The notes under the pieces: model-generated
What the model was told of the DNA's origin: nothing
The model's input: only the letters and a program-made list of their open reading frames with translations
Databases searched by the model: none
Origin: Agromyces salentinus
GTDB taxonomy: Bacteria > Actinomycetota > Actinomycetes > Actinomycetales > Microbacteriaceae
Reading direction: 5' to 3'
Length of the DNA stretch: 64,000 bases
Assembly (NCBI RefSeq): GCF_009749395.1
Contig: NZ_WBIR01000010.1
Coordinates: 62,001 to 126,000 of the forward strand
Made by a program: the position numbers and the translations under genes
In this document: positions 16,785 to 24,999 of the stretch, piece by piece
How the letters are laid out: each line of letters starts with the position of its first letter
Numbering within the stretch: the stretch's first letter is position 1

Positions 16785-18185
16785 ATGACCCAGACCGTGA
16801 GCACCGCTCCCGCCGCGACATCCGCATCGCCCGATACGACGGCCGCGGCGCCCGAGCTGCGCAGGCGGCCGGGCCGGTGGATCGACGGATGGGACGCCGA
16901 GAACACCGAGCAGTGGGAGTCGCAGGGCCGGGCGATCGCGCGCCGGAACCTGAACTGGTCGATCTTCGCGGAGTTCCTCGGATTCGTGGTGTGGCAGCTC
17001 TGGAGCGTCGTCGCCGTCGCCCTCCCCGCGGCCGGCTTCAACCTGACCACGGGCGAGATCTTCTGGCTCATCTCGATCCCGAGCCTCGTCGGCGCGACGC
17101 TGCGGATCCCCTATTCGTTCCTCGTGCCGAAGTTCGGCGGACGCAACTGGACCATCATCTCCGCCGGCCTCCTGCTCGCGCCGACCATCGCGATGGTCGT
17201 CTGCGTCTCCAACCCCGACACGCCCTTCCCGGTCCTGCTCGGGGCCGCGGCGCTCGCGGGCTTCGGCGGCGGCAACTTCGCCAGCTCCATGTCGAACATC
17301 ACCTTCTTCTACCCCCAGCGCGAGAAGGGCTGGGCGCTCGGCCTGAACGCGGCCGGCGGCAACCTCGGCGCCGCCGTGGCCCAGTTCGTCGTGCCGATCG
17401 CCATCACGATCGGCGCCGCTGCCACCCTCAACCTCCCGGTCGCCGGCTGGATCTGGATCCCGTTCATCCTCGTCGCGATGTTCGGCGCCGCCCGCTACAT
17501 GGACAACCTCTCCAACGCGAAGGCGGACTTCAGCGGATCGGCCGCCGCGCTGAAGGAACCCCACCTCTGGCTGCTCTCCCTGCTCTACATCGGCACGTTC
17601 GGCTCGTTCATCGGCTTCGCGAGCGTCTTCCCCAAGCTCATCGCCGACCAGTTCCCGGAGTTCTCCGCGATCGCCATCGGCGGTGCCGCGGTGCCGCTCG
17701 CGTTCCTGGGTGCCCTGGTGGGCTCGCTCGCCCGGCCCTACGGCGGACGGCTCTCCGACCGGTTCGGCGGCGCGCGGATCACGATGGTCGCCTTCGCCGC
17801 GATGGCGCTCATCACGATCGCCGTGCTGGTCACCCTGCCGCTCGGCAACTTCTGGCTCTTCCTCGGCCTCTTCCTGCTGCTCTTCGCCTCGGCGGGCATC
17901 GGGAACGGGTCCACCTACCGCATGGTGCCGATCGTGTTCGCGGTTCGCGGCGGCGGCACGGGCGACGTCTCGACCCAGCGCAAGGCCGCAGCGGCACTGG
18001 GCCTCATCTCCGCCATCGGCGCCTACGGCGGCTTCCTCATCCCGCAGGCGCTGAACCTCTCGTTCCAGTCCACCGGCGGCTACGGCGCCGCCTTCGCAGG
18101 GTTCATCGCGGCCTACGTGCTGCTGCTCGTGCTCACCTGGGCCGTGTACGTGCGGTCCGACAAGCTCAGCGCCCACAAGATCTGA
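16785..18185 (+). CDS. narK: NarK-type nitrate/nitrite MFS transporter
   Basis: Predicted inner-membrane importer of nitrate (or nitrate/nitrite exchanger) of the NNP family. It has 466 residues with about 12 membrane segments after a Thr/Ala-rich cytoplasmic tail of about 45 residues. The family Gly-rich motif is present as LAGFGGGNFASSMSN and its second copy as ASAGIGNGSTYRMVP, with LNAAGGNLGAA between them. A Shine-Dalgarno CGGAGG precedes the ATG. It is followed after 12 bp by the nitrate reductase gene, so import and reduction are co-transcribed. Confidence 0.94.
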   Translation: MTQTVSTAPAATSASPDTTAAAPELRRRPGRWIDGWDAENTEQWESQGRAIARRNLNWSIFAEFLGFVVWQLWSVVAVALPAAGFNLTTGEIFWLISIPSLVGATLRIPYSFLVPKFGGRNWTIISAGLLLAPTIAMVVCVSNPDTPFPVLLGAAALAGFGGGNFASSMSNITFFYPQREKGWALGLNAAGGNLGAAVAQFVVPIAITIGAAATLNLPVAGWIWIPFILVAMFGAARYMDNLSNAKADFSGSAAALKEPHLWLLSLLYIGTFGSFIGFASVFPKLIADQFPEFSAIAIGGAAVPLAFLGALVGSLARPYGGRLSDRFGGARITMVAFAAMALITIAVLVTLPLGNFWLFLGLFLLLFASAGIGNGSTYRMVPIVFAVRGGGTGDVSTQRKAAAALGLISAIGAYGGFLIPQALNLSFQSTGGYGAAFAGFIAAYVLLLVLTWAVYVRSDKLSAHKI

Positions 18186-18197
18186 ATCGAGACCAGC

Positions 18198-20333
18198 TTG
18201 AGCCCTTCCGCCGACACCCATTGCCCGTACTGCGCGTTGCAGTGCGCGATGACGCTGACCCCGACGGATGCCGCAGCGGATGCCGCAACCACACCGGTGA
18301 CCGTCACGGGGCGCGACTTCCCCACCAATCGGGGCGGTCTCTGCAAGAAGGGCTGGACGTCGGCGGAACTGCTCCGGGCCCCGTCCCGCCTCGGCGCCCC
18401 GCTCGTGCGGGGCGCCGACGGCGTGCTCCACGAGGCGAGCTGGGACGACGCGCTCGACCTCGTGGCGGCATCACTCCGCGGCATCCGCTCGGAGCACGGT
18501 GCCGACGCGGTCGGCGTCTTCGGCGGCGGCGGCCTCACGAACGAGAAGGCGTACCTGCTCGGCAAGTTCGCGAGGTTGGCGCTCGGCACCAGCCGCATCG
18601 ACTACAACGGCCGGTACTGCATGTCCTCGGCCGCGGCGGCCGGGAACCGGGCATTCGGGGTCGACCGGGGCCTGCCCTTCCCGCTCGAGGACCTCGACGG
18701 GGCGGAGACGGTGCTGCTGCTCGGCACGAACGTCGCCGAGACGATGCCGCCGTTCATCGGCCACCTCGCCGGAGCGCAGGCCGCCGGCGGCCTCGTGGTC
18801 GTCGACCCCCGCCGCACGGCGACCGCGCGACTGACGGAGGACGGACGAGGGTTGCACGTCCAGCCCGTCCCCGGCACCGACCTCCCCCTGCTCCTGGGCC
18901 TGATCCACATCGTCATCGCCGAACGACTCGTCGACCTCGACTACGTCGACTCCCGGACCGTGGGGTTCGAGCGCGTGCGGCGCAGCGTCGCCGCGTGGTG
19001 GCCCGAGCGCGTGCAGTCGGTCACGGGCGTCGCCGCGCTCACGCTGAAGCGGCTCGCGCGGCGGCTCGCGTCCGGCCGCGGCACCTACATCCTCACCGGC
19101 CGGGGCGTCGAGCAGCACGTCGACGGCACCGACACCGCCACGGCGGCGATCAACCTCGCACTCCTGCTCGGCCTCCCGGGCCGGGTCGGCAGCGGGTACG
19201 GCACCCTCACCGGGCAGGGCAACGGCCAGGGCGGCCGGGAGCACGGCCAGAAGTGCGACCAGCTCCCGGGATACCGCAAGATCACCGACCCCGAGGCGCG
19301 CGCCCACGTGGCGCGGGTGTGGGGCGTGGACCCGGAGGCCATCCCCGGGCCCGGCGTACCGGCGGTCGAGCTGCTGAAGATGCTCGGTGCGCCGGGCGGC
19401 GTGCGGGCGCTCATGGTGCACGGCTCCAACCTCGTGGTCAGCTCGCCCAACGTCCTCGACGTGCGCGCCGGGCTCGAACGGCTCGACCTGCTCGTCGTGT
19501 GCGACTTCTTCCTCTCCGAGACGGCCGCACTGGCCGACGTCGTGCTGCCCATCACCCAGTGGGCCGAGGAGGAGGGCACGATGACCTCGCTCGAGGGCCG
19601 CGTCATCCGGCGGCGCCGTGCCATCACGCCGCCCTCCGGCGTGCGCGACGAGCTCTGGATCCTGCACGAGCTGGCCGAGCGCCTCGGGTGCACGGCCGCC
19701 TTCGACACCGATCCGGAAACCGTCTTCGAGGAACTGCGCCTCGCCTCCGAGGGCGGCATCGCCGACTACTCGGGCATCGACTACGCGATGCTCGACCGCG
19801 GCGAGGCGGCCCACTGGCCCTACCCGCGCGGCGGCACCGGAACGCCTCGCCTCTTCGCCGAACGATTCGCGCACCCCGACGGACTCGCACGGCTCGTCCC
19901 GGTCGCCGTGCGCGAGACGGCTCGCCCCGCCCCGATCGGCGCCGAGATCACCCTCATCACGGGGCGGCTCCTCGAGCACTACCAGAGCGGTGCACAGACC
20001 CGGCGGGTTCCCGAACTCCTCGAGGCCCGTCCCGAGGCGATCGCGACGCTGCATCCCGCGACCGGGCTGCGTCTCGGCATCGACGACGACGACGAGGTCG
20101 AACTCGCCAACCATCGCGGCGTCGTGCGCTGCCGTGCCCGGCTGACCCCCGACATCCGACCCGATGCGGTGTTCCTGCCCTTCCACTACGGCGACGACCA
20201 GGCGGCGAACCTGCTCACCTCCGACGCCGTCGACCCGATCTCGGCGATGCCCGAGTTCAAGACCAGCGTCGTCGGCATCCGCCGCATCGCCGCCGCTTCA
20301 CTGCGCAGCGCAGAGACCGGAGTGCCCGCATGA
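18198..20333 (+). CDS. Assimilatory nitrate reductase catalytic subunit (molybdopterin, [4Fe-4S])
   Basis: Reduces nitrate to nitrite in the cytoplasm with a bis-MGD cofactor. The N-terminal cluster ligands are Cys9, Cys12, Cys16 and Cys49 (HCPYCALQC ... GGLCKKG), typical of NasA/NarB. The Mo-domain (LGTNVAETMPPF, YGTLTGQGNGQGGREHGQK) and a C-terminal dinucleotide-binding beta-barrel (about 590-700) follow. The only plausible start is TTG at 18198, 12 bp after narK. The 711-residue length fits NasA without a C-terminal BFD domain, and that domain is instead on the next gene. The stop overlaps the next start (ATGA). Confidence 0.93.
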   Translation: MSPSADTHCPYCALQCAMTLTPTDAAADAATTPVTVTGRDFPTNRGGLCKKGWTSAELLRAPSRLGAPLVRGADGVLHEASWDDALDLVAASLRGIRSEHGADAVGVFGGGGLTNEKAYLLGKFARLALGTSRIDYNGRYCMSSAAAAGNRAFGVDRGLPFPLEDLDGAETVLLLGTNVAETMPPFIGHLAGAQAAGGLVVVDPRRTATARLTEDGRGLHVQPVPGTDLPLLLGLIHIVIAERLVDLDYVDSRTVGFERVRRSVAAWWPERVQSVTGVAALTLKRLARRLASGRGTYILTGRGVEQHVDGTDTATAAINLALLLGLPGRVGSGYGTLTGQGNGQGGREHGQKCDQLPGYRKITDPEARAHVARVWGVDPEAIPGPGVPAVELLKMLGAPGGVRALMVHGSNLVVSSPNVLDVRAGLERLDLLVVCDFFLSETAALADVVLPITQWAEEEGTMTSLEGRVIRRRRAITPPSGVRDELWILHELAERLGCTAAFDTDPETVFEELRLASEGGIADYSGIDYAMLDRGEAAHWPYPRGGTGTPRLFAERFAHPDGLARLVPVAVRETARPAPIGAEITLITGRLLEHYQSGAQTRRVPELLEARPEAIATLHPATGLRLGIDDDDEVELANHRGVVRCRARLTPDIRPDAVFLPFHYGDDQAANLLTSDAVDPISAMPEFKTSVVGIRRIAAASLRSAETGVPA

Positions 20334-21937
20334 GCCCCTTGAAGGTCGTCCTCGTCGGCTACGGTCCGGTCGGCGCCCGATTCGTCGAGGAGCTGCTGCC
20401 CGGCGTGCGGAGCGGAGCCGTCGCGCTCACCGTGCTCTCCGGCGAACCCGTCGAGGCCTACAACCGGGTCCTCGTCGCCGAGTACGCGGTCGGCAACACG
20501 GACCTGGACTCGATGTTCATCGGGGACCGCGAATCGGCCGAGGAGGCCGGCGCCCGCGTCCTCTCCGGCGTCGACGTCGTCGGCATCGATCGAGCTGCGC
20601 GCACCGTGAGGCTCAGCACCGGCGAGTCCCTGGCGTACGACCGGCTCGTGCTCGCCACGGGCGCACGGGCGAACGTCCCGACGCTCGACGGCGTCGAGCG
20701 CAACCGCCGGGACCTCGCATCGCTGGAGAAGTACGGCCGCAGCCTCATCGCCCGCGATGACGACCTGCCGGCGGGCATCACCGCGTTGCGCGACCTCGCG
20801 GACGCCGAACGGGTCCTGGAGGCGGTGCAGGGCCGCAAGCGCATCATCGTCCTCGGCGCGGGCGTGCTCGGCCTCGAGCTGGCACTCGCCGCGGCCCACG
20901 CCGGCGCACAGGTGTGCGTCGTGCACCACGGCCCGCACCCGATGCCCCGCAACCTCGATCGCGGCGGCGGCCAGGTCCTGAGGTCGGCGCTGCGACGCAC
21001 CGGCATCCAGGTCATCGCGCACAGCCGCGCCGAGGCCGTCGCCTTCCACACCGACGACGCCGGCGAGCGCCGCTTCGACATGCTCGTGACCGCCGACGGC
21101 AAGCAGATCAGGGGCGACCTGCTCGTACTCTCCTGCGGGGTCAGCCCGCGCACCGAATTGGCCGTCCTCGCCGGCCTGCGCACCGCATCGGGCATCGTCG
21201 TGCACCCGACGCTCGCCTCCTGGAGCGACCCGGCCGTCTTCGCCATCGGCGACTGCGCGCAGGTCGTCGAGCGCACCGAGGAACTGGCCGGCCAGCGCAC
21301 GCTGCCAGGCGCGCCGTCCGGGCTCATCGCGCCCGGATGGCGCCAGGCCGCCTGGCTCGCCGGCACCTTCCTCGATGAGGCCGTCGAACGGCCGACCACG
21401 GTCGCGCCTCCCGTCGAGCGCGAGCCGCTCGTGATGCTGAAGGCCGAGCACATCGACGTCGTCGCCGTCGGCGACATCTCGGGCGATCCGTTCGACGACG
21501 ACGCCCTCCACCCGCGGCGGCGCATCGCCCAATGGGCCGATCCCGAGCACCTGAGGTACGTCAAGATGGTCACCGAGGACGGCGTCCTGACGGGCTTCGT
21601 GAGCGTCGGGATGCCGCGCACGGCGGCCGAGCTGACCCTGCTGTTCGAACGCGGCGGCGAGCTTCCGGCCGATCGGTCCCTGCTCCTGCGCTTCGACGGG
21701 CCCGACTACGACCCGGCCGCCGACGCGGACGCGTTCTCGCCGGCGACGACCGTCTGCTGGTGCAACGCCGTCACCGTCGGCCGGATCGAGGAGTCCGCCG
21801 CCTGCGGGAACACGACCGTCGAGGGTGTCGGTCGAGACACCCGAGCGGGCACCGGGTGCGGCGGATGCCGCGGACGCATCGCCGACGTGCTCGCGCGGGT
21901 CGGCGACCCCGACGGGGAGCCGACGCTCACCGTGTGA
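20330..21937 (+). CDS. FAD/NAD(P)-dependent oxidoreductase with C-terminal BFD [2Fe-2S] domain (NasB-like electron donor)
   Basis: Likely passes electrons from NAD(P)H to the adjoining nitrate reductase. FAD-binding VLVGYGPVGARFVEELLPG at the N-terminus, NAD-binding IIVLGAGVLGLELALAAAH at about residues 180-200, and IGDCAQVV before the dimer region are typical of the NirB/NasB reductase half. The C-terminal Fer2_BFD domain has Cys pairs at about 476/478 (VCWCN) and 509/512 (GCGGC). It has 535 residues, and the ATG overlaps the nitrate reductase stop. It has no siroheme domain, so it is not a second nitrite reductase. Confidence 0.9.
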   Translation: MSPLKVVLVGYGPVGARFVEELLPGVRSGAVALTVLSGEPVEAYNRVLVAEYAVGNTDLDSMFIGDRESAEEAGARVLSGVDVVGIDRAARTVRLSTGESLAYDRLVLATGARANVPTLDGVERNRRDLASLEKYGRSLIARDDDLPAGITALRDLADAERVLEAVQGRKRIIVLGAGVLGLELALAAAHAGAQVCVVHHGPHPMPRNLDRGGGQVLRSALRRTGIQVIAHSRAEAVAFHTDDAGERRFDMLVTADGKQIRGDLLVLSCGVSPRTELAVLAGLRTASGIVVHPTLASWSDPAVFAIGDCAQVVERTEELAGQRTLPGAPSGLIAPGWRQAAWLAGTFLDEAVERPTTVAPPVEREPLVMLKAEHIDVVAVGDISGDPFDDDALHPRRRIAQWADPEHLRYVKMVTEDGVLTGFVSVGMPRTAAELTLLFERGGELPADRSLLLRFDGPDYDPAADADAFSPATTVCWCNAVTVGRIEESAACGNTTVEGVGRDTRAGTGCGGCRGRIADVLARVGDPDGEPTLTV

Positions 21938-21952
21938 GGCGCACCCGGATGC

Positions 21953-22714
21953 TCAGGCGGACCGCAGTCGGTCGGCCGCCACGGCCGCGTACCGATCGAG
22001 GACCACGTCGACGAGGCCCTGCGGGACCGGGCGGCCGGCCGCGATGAGCGGTTCGGCGACGACCTCGGCGCCGGCGGCGAGCACCGAGTCGTAGAAGGCG
22101 CCCGGCGCGAGCAGGTACGCCGCGACGATGATGCGGGTGCCCGGGTGCACCTCGCGGATCATCTCGATCGCGTCGGGCAGCCGCGGAATGGCCGCCGCGA
22201 TGAACCCGACGGTCACCGAACGGCCCAGGTGGTGGCCGAGGCGCCGCGCGGTCTCGAAGCACTCGCGCACGGCCCGGGGGTCGTTGGACCCGGCGGCCGC
22301 GAGCAGCACCTGGTCGCCGGGCTCGAGACCGGCCTCCGCGAGGCGGTCGGCGAGGGCGCCGACGATGCGGTCGTCGGGGCCGAGCTCCGCGGCCAGTCGA
22401 CCGGCGGCGCCGATGCGCTCCAGGCCGAACGACAGGCCCGTGCGCACGTGATAGCCGGCCGAGAGCGTCAGCGGCACGATCACGCTGTCGGCATCGGCCG
22501 CGGCGGCGACGGCGGCGGCGACATCCGCGGTGCTCGCGTCGACGAAGCTGATGGCGACGTCCAACCCGGCGGCCGACTCGACCACGCGGTCGACCAGTCG
22601 CAGGACCGCCTCGCGATTCGCCGAGGACGGGACGCCGTGCGTCACGGCGACCAGTCGCACCGGGGAACCTTCGACGACCTCGGATGGGAGGTCAGCGCCA
22701 CTCGACCCTGGCAT
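21953..22714 (-). CDS. CbiX-type sirohydrochlorin chelatase
   Basis: Inserts Fe(II) (or Co(II)) into sirohydrochlorin, the last step of siroheme synthesis. Two CbiX-like halves are present: THGVPSSANREAV ... VIVPLTLSAGYHV and LAAAGSNDPRAV ... IIVAAYLLAPGAFYD. The 253-residue length fits an actinobacterial two-domain CbiX. The gene is on the minus strand, convergent with the nitrate reductase operon, but is preceded by a strong GlnR-like box, which ties it to nitrogen control. No separate precorrin-2 dehydrogenase is visible in the window. Confidence 0.88.
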   Translation of the reverse strand: MPGSSGADLPSEVVEGSPVRLVAVTHGVPSSANREAVLRLVDRVVESAAGLDVAISFVDASTADVAAAVAAAADADSVIVPLTLSAGYHVRTGLSFGLERIGAAGRLAAELGPDDRIVGALADRLAEAGLEPGDQVLLAAAGSNDPRAVRECFETARRLGHHLGRSVTVGFIAAAIPRLPDAIEMIREVHPGTRIIVAAYLLAPGAFYDSVLAAGAEVVAEPLIAAGRPVPQGLVDVVLDRYAAVAADRLRSA

Positions 22715-22751
22715 GGTGCAACCCGCTCTTCCCGGCGGGTCTCAGCCGCCG

Positions 22752-22811
22752 GTTTCGACGTTATGCACGGCGTGTTTCCACATCGGCACCCGCCTGTTTC
22801 CGGGACGTGAA
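22752..22811 (-). promoter_or_regulatory. Extended GlnR-like box (six half-sites) in front of the CbiX gene
   Basis: Read toward cbiX the half-sites are TTCAC, GAAAC, GTGCC, GAAAC, TGCAT and GAAAC, each separated by exactly 6 bp (plus-strand positions 22807, 22796, 22785, 22774, 22763 and 22752). This is the GlnR arrangement gTnAC-n6-GaAAC carried through three repeats, with all three b-sites perfect. It ends 37 bp before the start codon. Confidence 0.75.
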
Positions 22812-22840
22812 GAACAGCTCACGTGGCCCGGCGGAGGGCC

Positions 22841-23530
22841 TCAGCCGTCGAGCAGTTCGGGCCGCACGCGACGGGTGCGCTCCAGCTGCTGCTCGCGACG
22901 CCACGCGGCGACGGCGCCGTGGTTGCCGGAGAGCAGCACGGGCGGGACCTCGAGGTCGCGCCACACCGACGGCTTGGTATAGCTCGGATACTCGAGCAGG
23001 CCGTCTTCGTGCGACTCCTCGACGAGGCTCTCGGGGTTGCCCACGACGCCGGGCACCAGGCGGCCCGCGGCCTCGATCATCGCCATGACGGCCACCTCGC
23101 CGCCGTTCAGCACGTAGTCGCCGAGGCTGATCGCACGCACGCGCATGCGCGTAGCGTAGTGGTCGGAGACCCGCTGGTCGATGCCCTCGTAGCGCCCGCA
23201 GGCGAAGACGAGGTGCTGCTCGGCCCCGAGCTCGCGCGCCACGGCCTGGGTGAACGGCTCACCCGCCGGCGAGGGGACGACGAGCAGGGCTTCGGATGCC
23301 GCGGGGCCGACGATCGAGTCGATCGCCTCGCCCCACGGCTCCGGCTTCATGACCATGCCGGCTCCCCCGCCGTACGGGGTGTCGTCGACCGTGCGGTGAC
23401 GGTCATGAGTGAACGCGCGCAGATCGTGCGCCACGACGTCGATGATGCCCGCCTGCCTGGCCTTGCCGAGCAGCGAGATGTCGAGGACCGAGAAGAACTC
23501 GGGGAAGATCGTGACGATGTCGATGCGCAC
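22841..23530 (-). CDS. trmD: tRNA (guanine-N1)-methyltransferase (m1G37)
   Basis: Methylates G37 next to the anticodon to prevent +1 frameshifting. The SPOUT trefoil-knot fold is indicated by [60 protein letters not shown] and [23 protein letters not shown] at 23528-23530 is the family start (229 residues) with GAGG upstream; the open frame extending to 23590 enters rimM. Part of the rpsP-khpA-rimM-trmD operon. Confidence 0.95.
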   Translation of the reverse strand: MRIDIVTIFPEFFSVLDISLLGKARQAGIIDVVAHDLRAFTHDRHRTVDDTPYGGGAGMVMKPEPWGEAIDSIVGPAASEALLVVPSPAGEPFTQAVARELGAEQHLVFACGRYEGIDQRVSDHYATRMRVRAISLGDYVLNGGEVAVMAMIEAAGRLVPGVVGNPESLVEESHEDGLLEYPSYTKPSVWRDLEVPPVLLSGNHGAVAAWRREQQLERTRRVRPELLDG

Positions 23531-23537
23531 GCGTGCC

Positions 23538-24128
23538 TCAGTCGCCCGTCGTGTCGGACGCGGCATCCGGTTCGTCGGACTCACCGTCATCGGCGACGTC
23601 CTCGAAGAGGCCGGCCGGCGGCGTGACCCGGACGGTGCCGGCGGCGAGGTCGACCTCGGGAACGATCGCCTGGACGAACGGCACCATGACCTCGCGGTCG
23701 GCGGCGCGGACGATCAGGAGGTCCTGAGCGGGGAAGTGGTCGACGCGGACGACCTCGCCGACCTTCTCGCCGTCGCGGACGACGGCGAGGCCGACGAGCT
23801 GGTGGTCGTACCACGCGTCGGGTTCGGACTCCTCCTGGTCGACGTTCTCGACCCAGAGGATCGCCTTCAGGAGGCCCTCGGCCGCCGTCCGGTCGTCGAC
23901 GCCCTCGAAGAAGCCGACGGGGATCTGGTTGTACCAGCGCAGTTCGCGGAGCACGAGGTGCTTGCCGTGCCACGGCGACGAGGCCGGCACCTGCAGCGAG
24001 AACTCGGCGCCCGGCACGAACCGGCGCTCGGGGTCGTCGGTGTAGAGCTCGAGCTTGATGGCTCCCTTGAGGCCGTGCGCCTTGGTGAGGCGACCGACCC
24101 GGAGCTGGGTTCTGGGGGCGTCGGACAC
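23538..24128 (-). CDS. rimM: 16S rRNA processing protein RimM
   Basis: Assists maturation of the 30S head domain by binding S19. [25 protein letters not shown] opens the RimM N-domain, and the PRC-barrel half holds [12 protein letters not shown] and [16 protein letters not shown] at 24126-24128 lies one base after the khpA stop and gives 196 residues. An ATG at 24173 would overlap khpA by 44 bp and is less likely. The acidic tail ([13 protein letters not shown]) is variable in the family. Confidence 0.93.
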   Translation of the reverse strand: MSDAPRTQLRVGRLTKAHGLKGAIKLELYTDDPERRFVPGAEFSLQVPASSPWHGKHLVLRELRWYNQIPVGFFEGVDDRTAAEGLLKAILWVENVDQEESEPDAWYDHQLVGLAVVRDGEKVGEVVRVDHFPAQDLLIVRAADREVMVPFVQAIVPEVDLAAGTVRVTPPAGLFEDVADDGESDEPDAASDTTGD

Positions 24129-24129
24129 G

Positions 24130-24366
24130 TCAGTCGTCGGTGTCGACGACGTCGACGCGGACGCGGCGACCATCGGCGAGTGCGGTGACGAGCGTCCGGA
24201 GCGCCTTCGCGGTGCGTCCGGCGCGACCGATCACGCGACCGAGGTCCTCGGGGTTCACATGAACCTCGAGGACCTCGCCACGTGCGCTCGACGCGGAGAC
24301 GACCTTCACGTCGTCAGGGTGATCGACGATCCCCTTGACGAGGTGTTCGAGCGCGGACTGGAGCAA
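24130..24366 (-). CDS. khpA: KH-domain RNA-binding protein (KhpA)
   Basis: A 78-residue protein made of a single KH fold with the loop VIGRAGRTAKALRTL and a preceding EVHVNPEDLG. KhpA forms RNA-binding complexes with KhpB/Jag in Gram-positives. The start is TTG at 24364-24366, three bases after rpsP. The position between rpsP and rimM is conserved across Actinobacteria. Confidence 0.92.
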   Translation of the reverse strand: MLQSALEHLVKGIVDHPDDVKVVSASSARGEVLEVHVNPEDLGRVIGRAGRTAKALRTLVTALADGRRVRVDVVDTDD

Positions 24367-24369
24367 GAC

Positions 24370-24780
24370 CTACGCCTCGTCCGTCGACGCCTCGGCGGCC
24401 TCGGCCTCTTCGGCCTTCGGCGCGGGCTTGTCGGCCTTGGGCTTCAGCACCGGCTTCTTCTTCTCGTCGGCGACGAAGGCAGCCTTGGGCTCGGCGACCT
24501 GCACGGTCGAGACCGCGTCCTTGTCGCCCTTGAACTTGCCCCAGTCGCCGGTCAGCTTGAGGATGGCCGCGACCTGCTCGGTCGGCTGCGCACCGACGGA
24601 GAGCCAGTACTGGGCACGCTCGGAGTCGACCTGGATGAACGAGGGCGTCTCGGTGGGGTGGTACTTGCCGATCTCCTCGATCACGCGACCGTCGCGCTTG
24701 GTGCGCGAGTCGGCCACGACGATGCGGTAGTACGGCGCCCGGATCTTGCCGAGACGCTTGAGACGAATCTTGACAGCCAC
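24370..24780 (-). CDS. rpsP: 30S ribosomal protein S16
   Basis: Starts [19 protein letters not shown] with the S16 core [22 protein letters not shown] and [13 protein letters not shown]. It has 136 residues: after the about 85-residue conserved domain there is a Lys/Ala/Glu-rich tail of about 50 residues, as in many Actinobacteria. It heads the operon rpsP-khpA-rimM-trmD. AGGAG lies before the ATG. Confidence 0.96.
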   Translation of the reverse strand: MAVKIRLKRLGKIRAPYYRIVVADSRTKRDGRVIEEIGKYHPTETPSFIQVDSERAQYWLSVGAQPTEQVAAILKLTGDWGKFKGDKDAVSTVQVAEPKAAFVADEKKKPVLKPKADKPAPKAEEAEAAEASTDEA

Positions 24781-24999
24781 AATTCTCCTGAAATGTTATG
24801 AGGTGGGCGAACTGACAGCCGTGAGCGTGGGGTGCACACTCGGCGGAAGCTCTGAGTGGATCCGTGCGCCGGATAGAGGGTCGGGCGCAACAGAACTCGA
24901 CTGACCATTCTTGCAGATAACCATGCAGAAGGATAATCGCCCGGGGTGCATGTCATGATGGGCCGACGGTGGAGCACGCACCGCGCGAAAGGGGACCGC

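Noticed and set aside
16877-21937. A 5-kb plus-strand open frame (1686 codons) running through narK and the nitrate reductase.
   Set aside because: Only its last 535 codons match a protein (the FAD/BFD oxidoreductase). The rest is an Arg/Pro/Ala-rich shadow frame caused by high G+C.
24932-24937. GATAAT as a -10 element for the carboxylate-amine ligase gene.
   Set aside because: The hexamer is good but no -35 lies at 16-18 bp, and the region also serves the divergent rpsP, so I cannot assign it.
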